NCBI GenBank assembly: GCA_903845315.1
Contig: CAIMWY010000297.1
Location: 1-6,793 of the forward strand
Length of the DNA: 6,793 nt
Direction of reading: 5' to 3'
Source of the DNA: an uncultured Burkholderiales bacterium
Lineage (GTDB): Bacteria; Pseudomonadota; Gammaproteobacteria; Burkholderiales; Burkholderiaceae
In this document: piece by piece, positions 1 to 6,453 of the stretch
Layout of the letters: each line of letters opens with the position of its first letter
How positions within the stretch are numbered: position 1 is the stretch's first letter
Position numbers and translations under genes: made by a program
The notes under the pieces: model-generated
What the model was told of the DNA's origin: nothing
Database searches by the model: none
What the model saw: only the letters and a program-made list of their open reading frames with translations

Positions 1-79
1 GTTCGATGTGCTCTCGCACATGTGTGTGACCAAGAAAGCGGCCAAAGCAACAACCAAAGTGAAAGCCAAGGCCAAATAA
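1..79 (+). CDS. C-terminal end of an unidentified protein with a basic Lys/Ala tail (partial)
   Basis: The frame starting at base 2 is open from the window edge to a TAA at 77-79 and encodes the last 25 residues of a protein. These begin FDVLSHMCVTKK and end in an Ala/Lys/Thr-rich tail with nine lysines in the last 16 residues. Such basic low-complexity tails are common at the ends of nucleic-acid-binding proteins in Burkholderiales, but nothing here identifies the family, so I assign no function. The start lies outside the window. A hairpin begins 13 nt after the stop, which fits the end of a transcription unit, and the next gene is convergent. The reading frame is supported by the tail composition and the hairpin position only. 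Confidence 0.6.
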   Translation, partial: FDVLSHMCVTKKAAKATTKVKAKAK

Positions 80-92
80 AGACCAGGCCAGC

Positions 93-117
93 GGCTTGGC
101 GCGCCAAACGCCAAGCC
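93..117. terminator. Hairpin between convergent genes, possible bidirectional terminator
   Basis: GGCTTGGCG (93-101) and CGCCAAGCC (109-117) are perfect reverse complements, giving a 9-bp GC-rich stem with a 7-nt loop. The hairpin sits between the stop of the plus-strand partial gene (79) and the stop of the minus-strand CobW gene (125). No T tract follows directly on either strand; a TCTTTATTT run lies about 10 nt beyond the stem on the minus strand. It could therefore be a weak intrinsic terminator or simply a 3'-end stabilising hairpin. The left arm overlaps a second perfect palindrome (96-107). Confidence 0.45.
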
Positions 118-124
118 CGATGCG

Positions 125-1183
125 TCAGACTGCAGGCGTAACCGCACCCACTGCCGCAAACAAATTGCGAATCACATCGGCCTCGATGTTGCGGGTGATG
201 AAGACCAAGCGTGAATCGGTGTCGGCACTGGGCCAACGGTCGAGCTCGACGGGGGTGTGAAAAATATGTTGCACGCCCTGCACCACCACGGGTTTGCCAT
301 CCACATTGACGATGCCTTTGACGCGCAACAAATCAGGGCCACGCAAGGTGCTGAGCAACTCCAGCGCCGCAGAAAAAGATGCCCATTGAAACGCTTGCTT
401 GAAACGCAAGGACACGGTGCGCACCGAGCGGTCATGTGTGACTGCCGCCTGCGCCAAGTAACGCCCGCCCTCGGATGTGTCTGCAGCCGTTGAGCCATCG
501 AGTGCTTCGCCCAAAAATCGCAAAGTTTGTTGCCCGGCACGTGCACTGGCCAGCCCCAAGGCCATCAAGGCATGGGGCTCGATTTCACCGTTGACCAAGT
601 TGTCGATGCTGGCTCTGGGGTTGAGCGTGTGAATGGCCTCGCGCAAAGCTTGCAAGCCTGGCGCAGCGGCCAAGTCCGACTTGGTGATGAACACCTTGTC
701 GGCAATCGCAATTTGTTTGACCGCTTCGGTTTGGTCTTGGATTTGCCCCAGGCCCAGCACGCCATCCACCAAGGTGATCAGGCCGTCGAGCCGGTACTGC
801 GCTTCGAGCAAGGTGTCGCTGGCCAAGGTTTGCACCACGGGTGCAGGGTCGGCCAGGCCGGTGGTCTCGACGATGACACGGTCAAAGTCAAACACCTCGC
901 CCACACGGCGTTGGGCAAACAAGTCGCGCAGGGTCTCTTGCAAGTCGGTGCGCACCGAACAACAGATGCAGCCGTTGGCCAGCAAGGTGATGTTCTCTGA
1001 AGACATGGTGACCAAGTCATGGTCAATGCCAATCTCGCCCACTTCGTTGATCACCACCGCCACGCGCCGCATGTCGGGGTGCTTGAGCAATTTGGAAATT
1101 AACGTGGTTTTGCCACTGCCCAGAAAACCCGTGATGAGGGTGACAGGAATTTTTCCGGCCAGCGCGTCGCGTTGCCAAGTCAC
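125..1183 (-). CDS. CobW/P47K (COG0523) family G3E GTPase, putative metal chaperone
   Basis: A 352-residue protein, normal length for COG0523. This cytosolic SIMIBI-class GTPase family delivers metals (Zn, Co and others) to client proteins. Visible motifs are a Walker A loop GFLGSGKT at residues 19-26; the switch-I-like NEVGEIGID at 46-54; the family's metal-binding CxCC within GCICC (Cys72, Cys74, Cys75); ETTGLADP at 106-113; and a TKSD guanine-specificity motif at 167-170, where many members have NKxD. A linker at about 210-250 leads to a CobW C-terminal domain from about residue 253. The linker has no histidine-rich stretch, unlike several metallochaperone members. The start is GTG (1181-1183), since no in-frame ATG lies before the P-loop; the frame is closed by a stop just upstream. 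It begins 10 nt after the propeller gene, so the two are probably co-transcribed. The metal and client cannot be read from the sequence. Confidence 0.93.
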   Translation of the reverse strand: MTWQRDALAGKIPVTLITGFLGSGKTTLISKLLKHPDMRRVAVVINEVGEIGIDHDLVTMSSENITLLANGCICCSVRTDLQETLRDLFAQRRVGEVFDFDRVIVETTGLADPAPVVQTLASDTLLEAQYRLDGLITLVDGVLGLGQIQDQTEAVKQIAIADKVFITKSDLAAAPGLQALREAIHTLNPRASIDNLVNGEIEPHALMALGLASARAGQQTLRFLGEALDGSTAADTSEGGRYLAQAAVTHDRSVRTVSLRFKQAFQWASFSAALELLSTLRGPDLLRVKGIVNVDGKPVVVQGVQHIFHTPVELDRWPSADTDSRLVFITRNIEADVIRNLFAAVGAVTPAV

Positions 1184-1193
1184 AGACAGGTCT

Positions 1194-2441
1194 TCAGATG
1201 TTCATCTCAAGGATGTACAGGCCACCAGTGAAACGGTCGACGGTGTAGACGATGCGGCGGTCGTCCACATACACATCGTTCAACTGAATCGCGCCTGCCG
1301 GTGACAGCTTGGGCGCACCGGGCACAAAGTAGGCGATCTCTTGCACCTGGTAGGGGTTGCTGGTGTCGTACACACGCACACCTGCGTTGAAGAACGAACC
1401 CACGATGAGGGTATCCGAGCGAAACGAGGTGGGGCCAGGCAAGTTTTCGTGTAAGTTGTGGGCGCCAAAGCGGCCACCGCGCTTGGCAAAGGCGTCGAAA
1501 GACGGCGCAGGGAACGTGCCAATGGGCACTGGGTTGCCTTCGTTGCGGGCGTCGACCACCCACACCAACTTGGGCCAGTCGGCGCCGTTGTCTTGCACGC
1601 ATTCGTCACTCACGATCCACAAGCCGCGATCGAACAAAGGCAAGACCGTGTGGGTGAAGCCATTGAAAGGTGGCGAGTGGTTCCACTTGGACACCACCTT
1701 GATGTCTTTCATGTCGGAGATGTCGAGCACCACCGCGCCGCCATCGATGTAGCCCACAAAGGCACGGTCAGGACGGTCGGGAAACACATTGGTGTTGTGG
1801 GTACGAAACCCAGTGTCGAACTGCTTGGGCAAGCGAGCGGGCGGTGGCGCCTCGTCGCCTTCACGGGTGCCCGGATACCACCAACGACCGGCTTCAACGG
1901 GTTGGGTGGGGTCTGAAATATCGACGATGCGGTAGAACTGATCGTCGAGTGGATTGCGTGGTTGAAAGTCGTGTGCGCCAGACGACATGTGGATGTATCT
2001 GCCATCAACAAACCACACCGCATGCACGCCACGTGAATGGGGTCCAGAGCAATCAAAGTGCGACAGCAAGCGCGGCGACTCAGGAATGCTGACATCAAAG
2101 ATGTCCACACCGGCAGGCTTGATGCCCACCTCAGACGCTTGGTAAGCCACCACCAACGTGTTGCCCACCACGTCGAGCGAGTTGGAACGCAGCTTCATGT
2201 GCGGCAGCTCGGTTTGCACAATCAGCTTGGGCGCTGTCGGGTCGGTGACATCCACGCCTGAGAAGTTTTTAGGGGCTGACTCGTGGGCCAACCACAAGAT
2301 GCGACGACCGTCTGAGGTGAGCTGCATGCCCATGCCCTCGCCCAATCCACCAAAGCCAGCGAGCTCATGGTGGGCCAACAATTTCATGTTGTGTGAGAGG
2401 GTTTGGTCGGCACGGGAAGCGGGAGATGGCGCGTGAAGCAT
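1194..2441 (-). CDS. LVIVD-repeat beta-propeller protein, function unknown
   Basis: A 415-residue protein with seven recurrent blade-end strands of the LVIVD type: SGVDVTDP (61-68), GVDIFDVSIP (111-120), YRIVDISDP (170-178), AVVLDISD (236-243), VWVVDARN (293-300), VRVYDTSNP (355-363) and GGLYILEMN (406-414). The spacing suggests a seven-blade propeller. Polar residues recur before the second strand of successive blades: Asn87, His140, His215, His264, His328 and Asn388. This invites comparison with His-lined metal sites in other propellers, but no enzymatic activity can be assigned. There is no signal peptide or membrane segment, so it is probably cytosolic. The ATG at 2439-2441 is preferred because an AGAGAG stretch lies about 9 nt upstream; an internal Met19 start is possible but lacks a ribosome binding site. 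It is the first gene of a unit with the CobW GTPase. Family call is solid; role unknown. Confidence 0.85.
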   Translation of the reverse strand: MLHAPSPASRADQTLSHNMKLLAHHELAGFGGLGEGMGMQLTSDGRRILWLAHESAPKNFSGVDVTDPTAPKLIVQTELPHMKLRSNSLDVVGNTLVVAYQASEVGIKPAGVDIFDVSIPESPRLLSHFDCSGPHSRGVHAVWFVDGRYIHMSSGAHDFQPRNPLDDQFYRIVDISDPTQPVEAGRWWYPGTREGDEAPPPARLPKQFDTGFRTHNTNVFPDRPDRAFVGYIDGGAVVLDISDMKDIKVVSKWNHSPPFNGFTHTVLPLFDRGLWIVSDECVQDNGADWPKLVWVVDARNEGNPVPIGTFPAPSFDAFAKRGGRFGAHNLHENLPGPTSFRSDTLIVGSFFNAGVRVYDTSNPYQVQEIAYFVPGAPKLSPAGAIQLNDVYVDDRRIVYTVDRFTGGLYILEMNI

Positions 2442-2517
2442 GGGTTAACACTCTCTGTATTTTTGACTCTTTGTAATATAACTTGAAGCTTGATTTTTTG
2501 ATCGACACGTAAGCGAC

Positions 2518-2526
2518 TTATCCACA
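2518..2526 (+). promoter_or_regulatory. Perfect DnaA-box 9-mer (TTATCCACA)
   Basis: TTATCCACA matches the high-affinity bacterial DnaA box exactly. It lies 18 nt upstream of the Bug start codon and 6 nt before its Shine-Dalgarno sequence, so probably in the 5' leader. I see only one copy, and no replication genes in the window. It may be a DnaA-titration or regulatory site, or chance. The sequence match is certain; function is not. Confidence 0.4.
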
Positions 2527-2532
2527 CACAAC

Positions 2533-2538
2533 AGAGGA
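2533..2538 (+). promoter_or_regulatory. Ribosome binding site of the first Bug gene
   Basis: AGAGGA lies 6 nt before the ATG at 2545, and the gap consists only of A residues. The A run spans 2538-2545, including the A of the start codon. This fixes the start, which also gives a proper signal peptide. Confidence 0.8.
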
Positions 2539-2544
2539 AAAAAA

Positions 2545-3534
2545 ATGAAATTGATATTGCGATCAGGTTTGAAAAAATACAGTGCATGGCTTGTCGCCAT
2601 GATGTTGGGTTGTTTAGCGCCACTGGCACAAGCGCAAAACTTTCCAACCAAACCTGTGAAGTTGGTGGTGACGTATCCGCCCGGTGGCAGCTCAGATTTG
2701 ATGGCTCGCATCATGGGGCAAAAACTCAGTGAGCACTGGGGACAGCCCGTCATCATCGAAAGCAGACCCGGTGCAGCTGGCTCCATCGGCATGGAGTTCG
2801 CCGCGCGTCAGCCCGCCGACGGCTACACCTTTGTGGTGGGCAATTTGGGCCCTGCTGCAGTCAACCCACTGATCAGCAAAGTGCCCTACAACATGGAGAA
2901 AGACTTCATCCCGGTCTCGCTCACTGCAACCGGCCCCAACATCTTGGTGGTGCCTGTTGCATCTCCCTATAAGACATTGGCCGATTTATTGGCCGATGCG
3001 CGTGCCAAACCCGGCACTTTGAACTTCGGCACCAGCGGCGCAGGCAGCATGGCCCATTTGGGTGGTGAATTGATCATGCGTCAAGCAGGTGTGAAGATGG
3101 TGGGTGTGCCCTACAAAGGGGGCGGCTTGGCCGTGAACGACTTGATCGCAGGACAAATCAACATGATGGTGTCTGACGCATTGCCGGTGAGCCAACACAT
3201 CAAAACAGGCCGCTTGCGCGCACTCGCCATCACCAGCGCCAAGCGCTCACCCATGAGTCCAGATATTCCCACGTTTGCCGAAGCTGGCTTGCCAGGCTTG
3301 GTGGCCGTCAATTGGTGGGGCGTCTACCTGCCCACTGGCACACCCAAAGCGATTGTCGAGAGCTACCACGATGCGCTGGTCAAGATCATGGCCAATGCCG
3401 ACTTGAAAGACCGCTTTGCCGGTTTGGGTGTGGAAGCACAAGCCAGCACCCAAGAAGAGTTCAAAGCTTTCTTGGTTGCCGAGCATGGCAAGTATTCCAA
3501 GCTGATTGCCGACAACAACATCAAAGCCGATTAA
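2545..3534 (+). CDS. Bug/TctC-family periplasmic solute-binding protein (tripartite tricarboxylate transporter receptor)
   Basis: A 329-residue protein, typical of the family, which captures carboxylates or similar small solutes in the periplasm. A Sec signal peptide is clear: basic n-region, hydrophobic core and AQA at 28-30, followed by the usual mature start NFPTKPVKLVV. Family hallmarks follow: TYPPGGSSDLMAR (43-55) with the conserved Asp51, RPGAAGSIG (74-82), ADGYT (91-95), GTSGAGSMAHL (162-172, the second ligand loop), VPYKGG (188-193), GRLRALAIT (222-230) and PDIPTFAEAGLPG (239-251). Ligand identity cannot be read. The dehydrogenase gene starts 23 nt downstream, suggesting an operon and a ligand related to that enzyme's pathway. 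No TctA/TctB partners are nearby, as is common for this expanded family in Burkholderiales. Confidence 0.95.
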   Translation: MKLILRSGLKKYSAWLVAMMLGCLAPLAQAQNFPTKPVKLVVTYPPGGSSDLMARIMGQKLSEHWGQPVIIESRPGAAGSIGMEFAARQPADGYTFVVGNLGPAAVNPLISKVPYNMEKDFIPVSLTATGPNILVVPVASPYKTLADLLADARAKPGTLNFGTSGAGSMAHLGGELIMRQAGVKMVGVPYKGGGLAVNDLIAGQINMMVSDALPVSQHIKTGRLRALAITSAKRSPMSPDIPTFAEAGLPGLVAVNWWGVYLPTGTPKAIVESYHDALVKIMANADLKDRFAGLGVEAQASTQEEFKAFLVAEHGKYSKLIADNNIKAD

Positions 3535-3557
3535 TTTTTAACAGTGAGTTTTCATTC

Positions 3558-4448
3558 ATGCGAATAGGTATTGCAGGAACCGGCAAGATGGGCAGCGTCA
3601 TCGCTGCACGCTTGCACACATTGGGCAATTCAGTGATGGTGTGGAACCGTTCCAAAGAGCGCGCCCAAGGCTTGATCGACTCAGGCATTGTCTGGGCCGC
3701 AACGCCCGCTGAGTTGGCAGCACAGTGCGATGTGGTGCTGAGCTTGGTGACCAACGAACAAGCCCTAGATGACGTGTACCTGTCCCCACAAGGTTTGCTC
3801 AGTGGCAACGTCAAGGGCAAGCTGTTCATCGAGATGAGTACCGTTAAACCCGCCAAACAACAAGAGCTGGCAAAACGCGCCCAGGCAGTTGATGCGGTCT
3901 ATTTAGAGTGCCCCGTCAGTGGCAGTGTGGGCCCCGCCAAAGACGGCAAGCTGATCGGCTTTGTCGGCGGAGACGCGCAGCACTTGGATCGTGCCAAAAC
4001 GGTGCTGGAACAACTCTGTCGCCGCATTGAGTTTGTCGGCCCCCACGGCTCAGGCGCCACCATGAAGCTGGCCATCAATCTGCCCTTGATGGTGTATTGG
4101 CAAACCTTGGGCGAGGCCTTGTCACTGATAGAGCCTTTGGGACTGGACCCACAGCGCGTGATTGAGGTGTTTTCGGAGTCGTCCGGCGGCCCCAATATGC
4201 TCAAGGTGCGCGGCCCCATGATTGCGCAAGCGCTGGCAGGCGAGAAAAACGATGCCATCACGGTGGACGTGGCCACTATGCGCAAAGATGTGCGCGCGAT
4301 GCTGGCCCAAGCCCAAGCCCATCAACGCAAGCTGCCGTTGACCGAAGCCACCCTCAAAAGTTTTGATGCAGCGGCAGACAGCGGCCTCAATGGCGCCGAT
4401 TGCTCCAAGCTGTTGGTGTGGTGGCTCAATGAAGGTGGCAAGGCTTAA
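3558..4448 (+). CDS. 3-hydroxyisobutyrate dehydrogenase-family (beta-hydroxyacid dehydrogenase) NAD(P)-dependent oxidoreductase
   Basis: A 296-residue protein of usual length for the family, which interconverts beta-hydroxyacids and their semialdehydes in the cytosol. The Rossmann fingerprint IGIAGTGKMG is at residues 3-12. After the second strand comes VWNRS (28-32); Arg31 there would favour NADP(H), by inference. The substrate signature is CPVSGSVGPAKDGKL (118-132), with Ser123 in place of the usual second Gly. GSGATMKLAINL (164-175) carries the expected catalytic Lys170 and Asn174. A KD pair with the C-terminal helical domain follows, ending GADCSKLLVWW. The ATG at 3558 has GTGAG 9 nt upstream. 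The frame is open further upstream inside the Bug gene, but that extension is a shadow. It likely forms an operon with the Bug gene. It could act on 3-hydroxyisobutyrate, tartronate semialdehyde, succinic semialdehyde or another substrate; I cannot choose. Confidence 0.92.
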   Translation: MRIGIAGTGKMGSVIAARLHTLGNSVMVWNRSKERAQGLIDSGIVWAATPAELAAQCDVVLSLVTNEQALDDVYLSPQGLLSGNVKGKLFIEMSTVKPAKQQELAKRAQAVDAVYLECPVSGSVGPAKDGKLIGFVGGDAQHLDRAKTVLEQLCRRIEFVGPHGSGATMKLAINLPLMVYWQTLGEALSLIEPLGLDPQRVIEVFSESSGGPNMLKVRGPMIAQALAGEKNDAITVDVATMRKDVRAMLAQAQAHQRKLPLTEATLKSFDAAADSGLNGADCSKLLVWWLNEGGKA

Positions 4449-4488
4449 CAAGACGTCAAGCAACTTTCGTTCAAGGTGAATAAGCAAA

Positions 4489-4515
4489 CAGGGCCACATC
4501 GATGATGTGGCCCTG
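4489..4515. terminator. Strong 12-bp hairpin between convergent operons, likely bidirectional terminator
   Basis: CAGGGCCACATC (4489-4500) and GATGTGGCCCTG (4504-4515) are perfectly complementary around a 3-nt loop. The element lies between the dehydrogenase stop (4448) and the minus-strand Bug stop (4520). Read on the minus strand, the stem is followed directly by TTTGCTTATT, a fair U-rich tail, so it should terminate the BKACE-Bug unit. On the plus strand the tail is CCATTTA, a weaker signal. Confidence 0.75.
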
Positions 4516-4519
4516 CCAT

Positions 4520-5512
4520 TTAGTCGAGCTTCATGTCGCGGATGACCGAACGGAACTGGTCCATTTGACGGCGCAGCATAGCGTCTTGTTCGGCGGGGGT
4601 TGAACCTACAGGATCGGCACCCAAATCGGCCAAACGCTTCATCACGTCGGGGTTGCGCACTGCCGCAGCGATTTCTTTGTGCAGACGCTCAATGATGTCT
4701 TTGGGGGTTTTAGCAGGCGCAAACACGCCGTTCCACCCCTCCAACTCCAGTGAGGGGTAGCCTAGTTCACGCACCGTGGGGACATCGGGCAAGCTGGCAA
4801 TGCGCTTGGACGCTGTCGTGGCAATGGCACGCAAGGTGCCCGAGCGAATTTCTGCCAGCGAGGAAGACAACTGATCGCCGCCCACTTGAAGGCGCCCACT
4901 CAGCAACTCTTGTTTGAGCGGTGCTGCACCTTTGAACGGCACGTGCTCCATCTCCACCTTGGCATCGCGCTTGAACGCTTCGCCCAACACGTGCACCGCT
5001 GTGCCAGGGCCGGTGGAGCCGTAGTTGTATTGCAGGCTCTTGTTGGCCTTGAGCAAGTTGGCCAGCTCGCGCAAATCTTTGGCGGGCACGGCAGGGTTGG
5101 CGGTCAACACAAACGGCACATACACCGCAATCGACACGCCGGCGAAATCGGTCTCCGCATTGAACGGTGAGCGGTTGGCCAAGGACTGGGCCACATACGA
5201 CAGCGGAAACGAGATGTTGTGCATCAACAGCGTGTAGCCGTCGGGAGCGGCCTTGGCCACCAAGTCGGCACCAATCGCGCCACCCGCTCCGCCCTTGTTG
5301 TCCACCACCACAGGTTGGCCCATGGTCTCGCTCATGCGTTGCGCCACGATGCGTGCCACGATGTCGGTGGTGCCACCGGCCGGGAACGGCACGATCAGCT
5401 TGATTGGCTTAGAGGGATAGGCCTGCGCCATCACCGAGGTGCTGGTGAGCGCGGCGAGCGCCACCAGCCCAGTGGCCAATGCTTGAACCATGCGTCGTTT
5501 GGTATATGCCAT
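4520..5512 (-). CDS. Second Bug/TctC-family periplasmic solute-binding protein
   Basis: A 330-residue receptor with the same fold signature as the first but clearly a diverged paralogue rather than a recent duplicate. The signal peptide runs to AQA (29-31), with mature start YPSKPIKLIVPF. An RR pair at residues 6-7 is not followed by a convincing Tat motif, so Sec export is likelier. Hallmarks are PFPAGGTTDIVAR (42-54, Asp50), GGAGGAIGADLVA (74-86), PDGYTLL (90-96), GSTGPGTAVHVLGE (165-178), VPFKGAAPLKQELLSGR (191-207), LRAIATTASKR (227-237) and DVPTVRELGYP (243-253). It follows the BKACE gene by 17 nt with a strong Shine-Dalgarno, so both are probably one transcript and the ligand may feed BKACE. 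Ligand unknown, and no membrane subunits are present here. Confidence 0.95.
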   Translation of the reverse strand: MAYTKRRMVQALATGLVALAALTSTSVMAQAYPSKPIKLIVPFPAGGTTDIVARIVAQRMSETMGQPVVVDNKGGAGGAIGADLVAKAAPDGYTLLMHNISFPLSYVAQSLANRSPFNAETDFAGVSIAVYVPFVLTANPAVPAKDLRELANLLKANKSLQYNYGSTGPGTAVHVLGEAFKRDAKVEMEHVPFKGAAPLKQELLSGRLQVGGDQLSSSLAEIRSGTLRAIATTASKRIASLPDVPTVRELGYPSLELEGWNGVFAPAKTPKDIIERLHKEIAAAVRNPDVMKRLADLGADPVGSTPAEQDAMLRRQMDQFRSVIRDMKLD

Positions 5513-5519
5513 GTTGTGT

Positions 5520-5525
5520 CTCCTC
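5520..5525 (-). promoter_or_regulatory. Ribosome binding site of the second Bug gene
   Basis: On the minus strand GAGGAG lies 7 nt before the ATG at 5512. It sits in the 17-nt gap after the BKACE stop, supporting translation of both genes from one message and fixing the start. Confidence 0.85.
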
Positions 5526-5529
5526 GGGT

Positions 5530-6453
5530 TTAAAACTTGACGTGTTCGCTGCCTTTGAGTTGCAGCATGTGACGGGCCTCATCGGGCGTGGCGACCTCGT
5601 GGCCCAGCCCCTCAATGATTTGGCGTACCTGGCGCACTTGGTCGGCATTGCTTTTGGCCAAGGTGCCCTTGCCTTGCCATAGGCTGTCTTCCAGACCCAC
5701 GCGCACATTGCCCCCCATGCCCAGAGACAAAGTAGCAATTCGCATTTGGTGGCGGCCGCCGCCGAGCACCGACCATTGGTAGTCGCTGCCAAACAAACGG
5801 TCGGCGGTGCGCTTCATGTGCATCACATCTTCTTCATGCACGCCAATGCCACCCAAGATGCCAAACACCGACTGCACAAAAAATGGTGGCTTGATCAAGC
5901 CACGCTCGGCAAAGTGCGCCAGGTTGTAGAGGTGGCCAATGTCGTAGCACTCCAATTCAAAACGCGTGCCGTTGGCCGCACAGGCGGCCAAGGCGTACTC
6001 GATGTCTTTGAAGGTGTTGCGGAAAATCAAATCTCGACTGCCCTCGAGGTGCTCTTTCTCCCAAGGGTGCTTGAAGGTCTTGAAGCGCTCCAACATCGGG
6101 AACAAGGCAAAGTTGATAGAGCCCATATTGAGCGACGCCACCTCGGGCGCAAAGCGCAGCGAGGGTTGGATGCGCTCATCGATCTTCATGAAAGGCGAGC
6201 CCCCGCTGGTGAGGTTCAAGGCCGCATTGGTTCGGGCTTTGATCTGCGGCAAAAACTTGGCAAAGGCTTCAGGGCTTTGGTCGGGTTTGCCGGTGATGGG
6301 GTCACGCGCATGCAAGTGGATGATGGCAGCGCCAGCTTCAGCGGCACCGACCGAGGCCTCAATGATTTCTTCGGGGGTGACGGGCAAATACGGGGACATG
6401 GACGGGGTATGGATAGCCCCGGTGACGGCACAGGTGATGATAACTTTGGACAT
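5530..6453 (-). CDS. BKACE (beta-keto acid cleavage enzyme, DUF849 / Kce-like)
   Basis: A 307-residue protein of the family whose founding member is 3-keto-5-aminohexanoate cleavage enzyme (Kce). These Zn-dependent TIM-barrel enzymes combine a beta-keto acid with acetyl-CoA, giving acetoacetate and a new CoA ester. The zinc motif HLHARD places His46 and His48 where Kce has them. Third ligand and catalytic residues fit GLED (Glu255, Asp256), Arg251 four residues earlier, and Glu168 in ELECYD. The NLTSGG loop is at 80-85. Position 14, a substrate-contacting Glu in Kce as I recall, is Ile here, suggesting a substrate without the amino group. I chose ATG at 6451-6453 because MSKVIITCAVTGA aligns with the family N-terminus and gives Kce-like numbering. 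A GTG at 6507 would add 18 unrelated residues. No good ribosome binding site is visible before the ATG. First gene of the pair with Bug. Confidence 0.92.
   Translation of the reverse strand: MSKVIITCAVTGAIHTPSMSPYLPVTPEEIIEASVGAAEAGAAIIHLHARDPITGKPDQSPEAFAKFLPQIKARTNAALNLTSGGSPFMKIDERIQPSLRFAPEVASLNMGSINFALFPMLERFKTFKHPWEKEHLEGSRDLIFRNTFKDIEYALAACAANGTRFELECYDIGHLYNLAHFAERGLIKPPFFVQSVFGILGGIGVHEEDVMHMKRTADRLFGSDYQWSVLGGGRHQMRIATLSLGMGGNVRVGLEDSLWQGKGTLAKSNADQVRQVRQIIEGLGHEVATPDEARHMLQLKGSEHVKF

Larger units (their letters stand above)
2442..2544. promoter_or_regulatory. AT-rich divergent intergenic region, presumed promoters both ways
   Basis: These 103 bp separate the minus-strand propeller gene from the plus-strand Bug gene, so they should hold both promoters. 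The stretch is visibly more AT-rich than the flanking genes, with TTGACT at 2463-2468, TATAAC at 2477-2482 and a TTTTTT run at 2494-2499. I could not pair a -35 and a -10 at proper spacing in either direction with conviction. A DnaA-box-like 9-mer and the Bug ribosome binding site occupy its right end. Confidence 0.5.

Noticed and set aside
36..48. Repeat of AAGCGGCCAAAGC near both ends of the window (also around 6712-6724)
   Set aside because: Both copies lie in Ala/Lys-rich coding sequence, where the same codons recur; not a mobile-element end.
633..1304. Plus-strand open frame of 223 codons opposite the CobW gene
   Set aside because: Low-complexity translation without domain features, antisense to a GTPase gene with all its motifs intact.
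2442..2544. Replication origin, suggested by a DnaA box next to an AT-rich tract
   Set aside because: Only one box is present, and there is no dnaA, dnaN, parAB, rep or iteron signal in the window.
2602..2613. Lipobox-like MLGC in the signal peptide of the first Bug protein (Cys23)
   Set aside because: Met at -3 is atypical, and a better AQA signal peptidase I site follows at 28-30, directly before the usual mature start of the family.
3312..3557. Possible 82-residue N-terminal extension of the dehydrogenase, open in frame inside the Bug gene
   Set aside because: It overlaps the well-supported Bug coding sequence in another frame, and the family N-terminus MRIGIAGTG begins exactly at the ATG at 3558.
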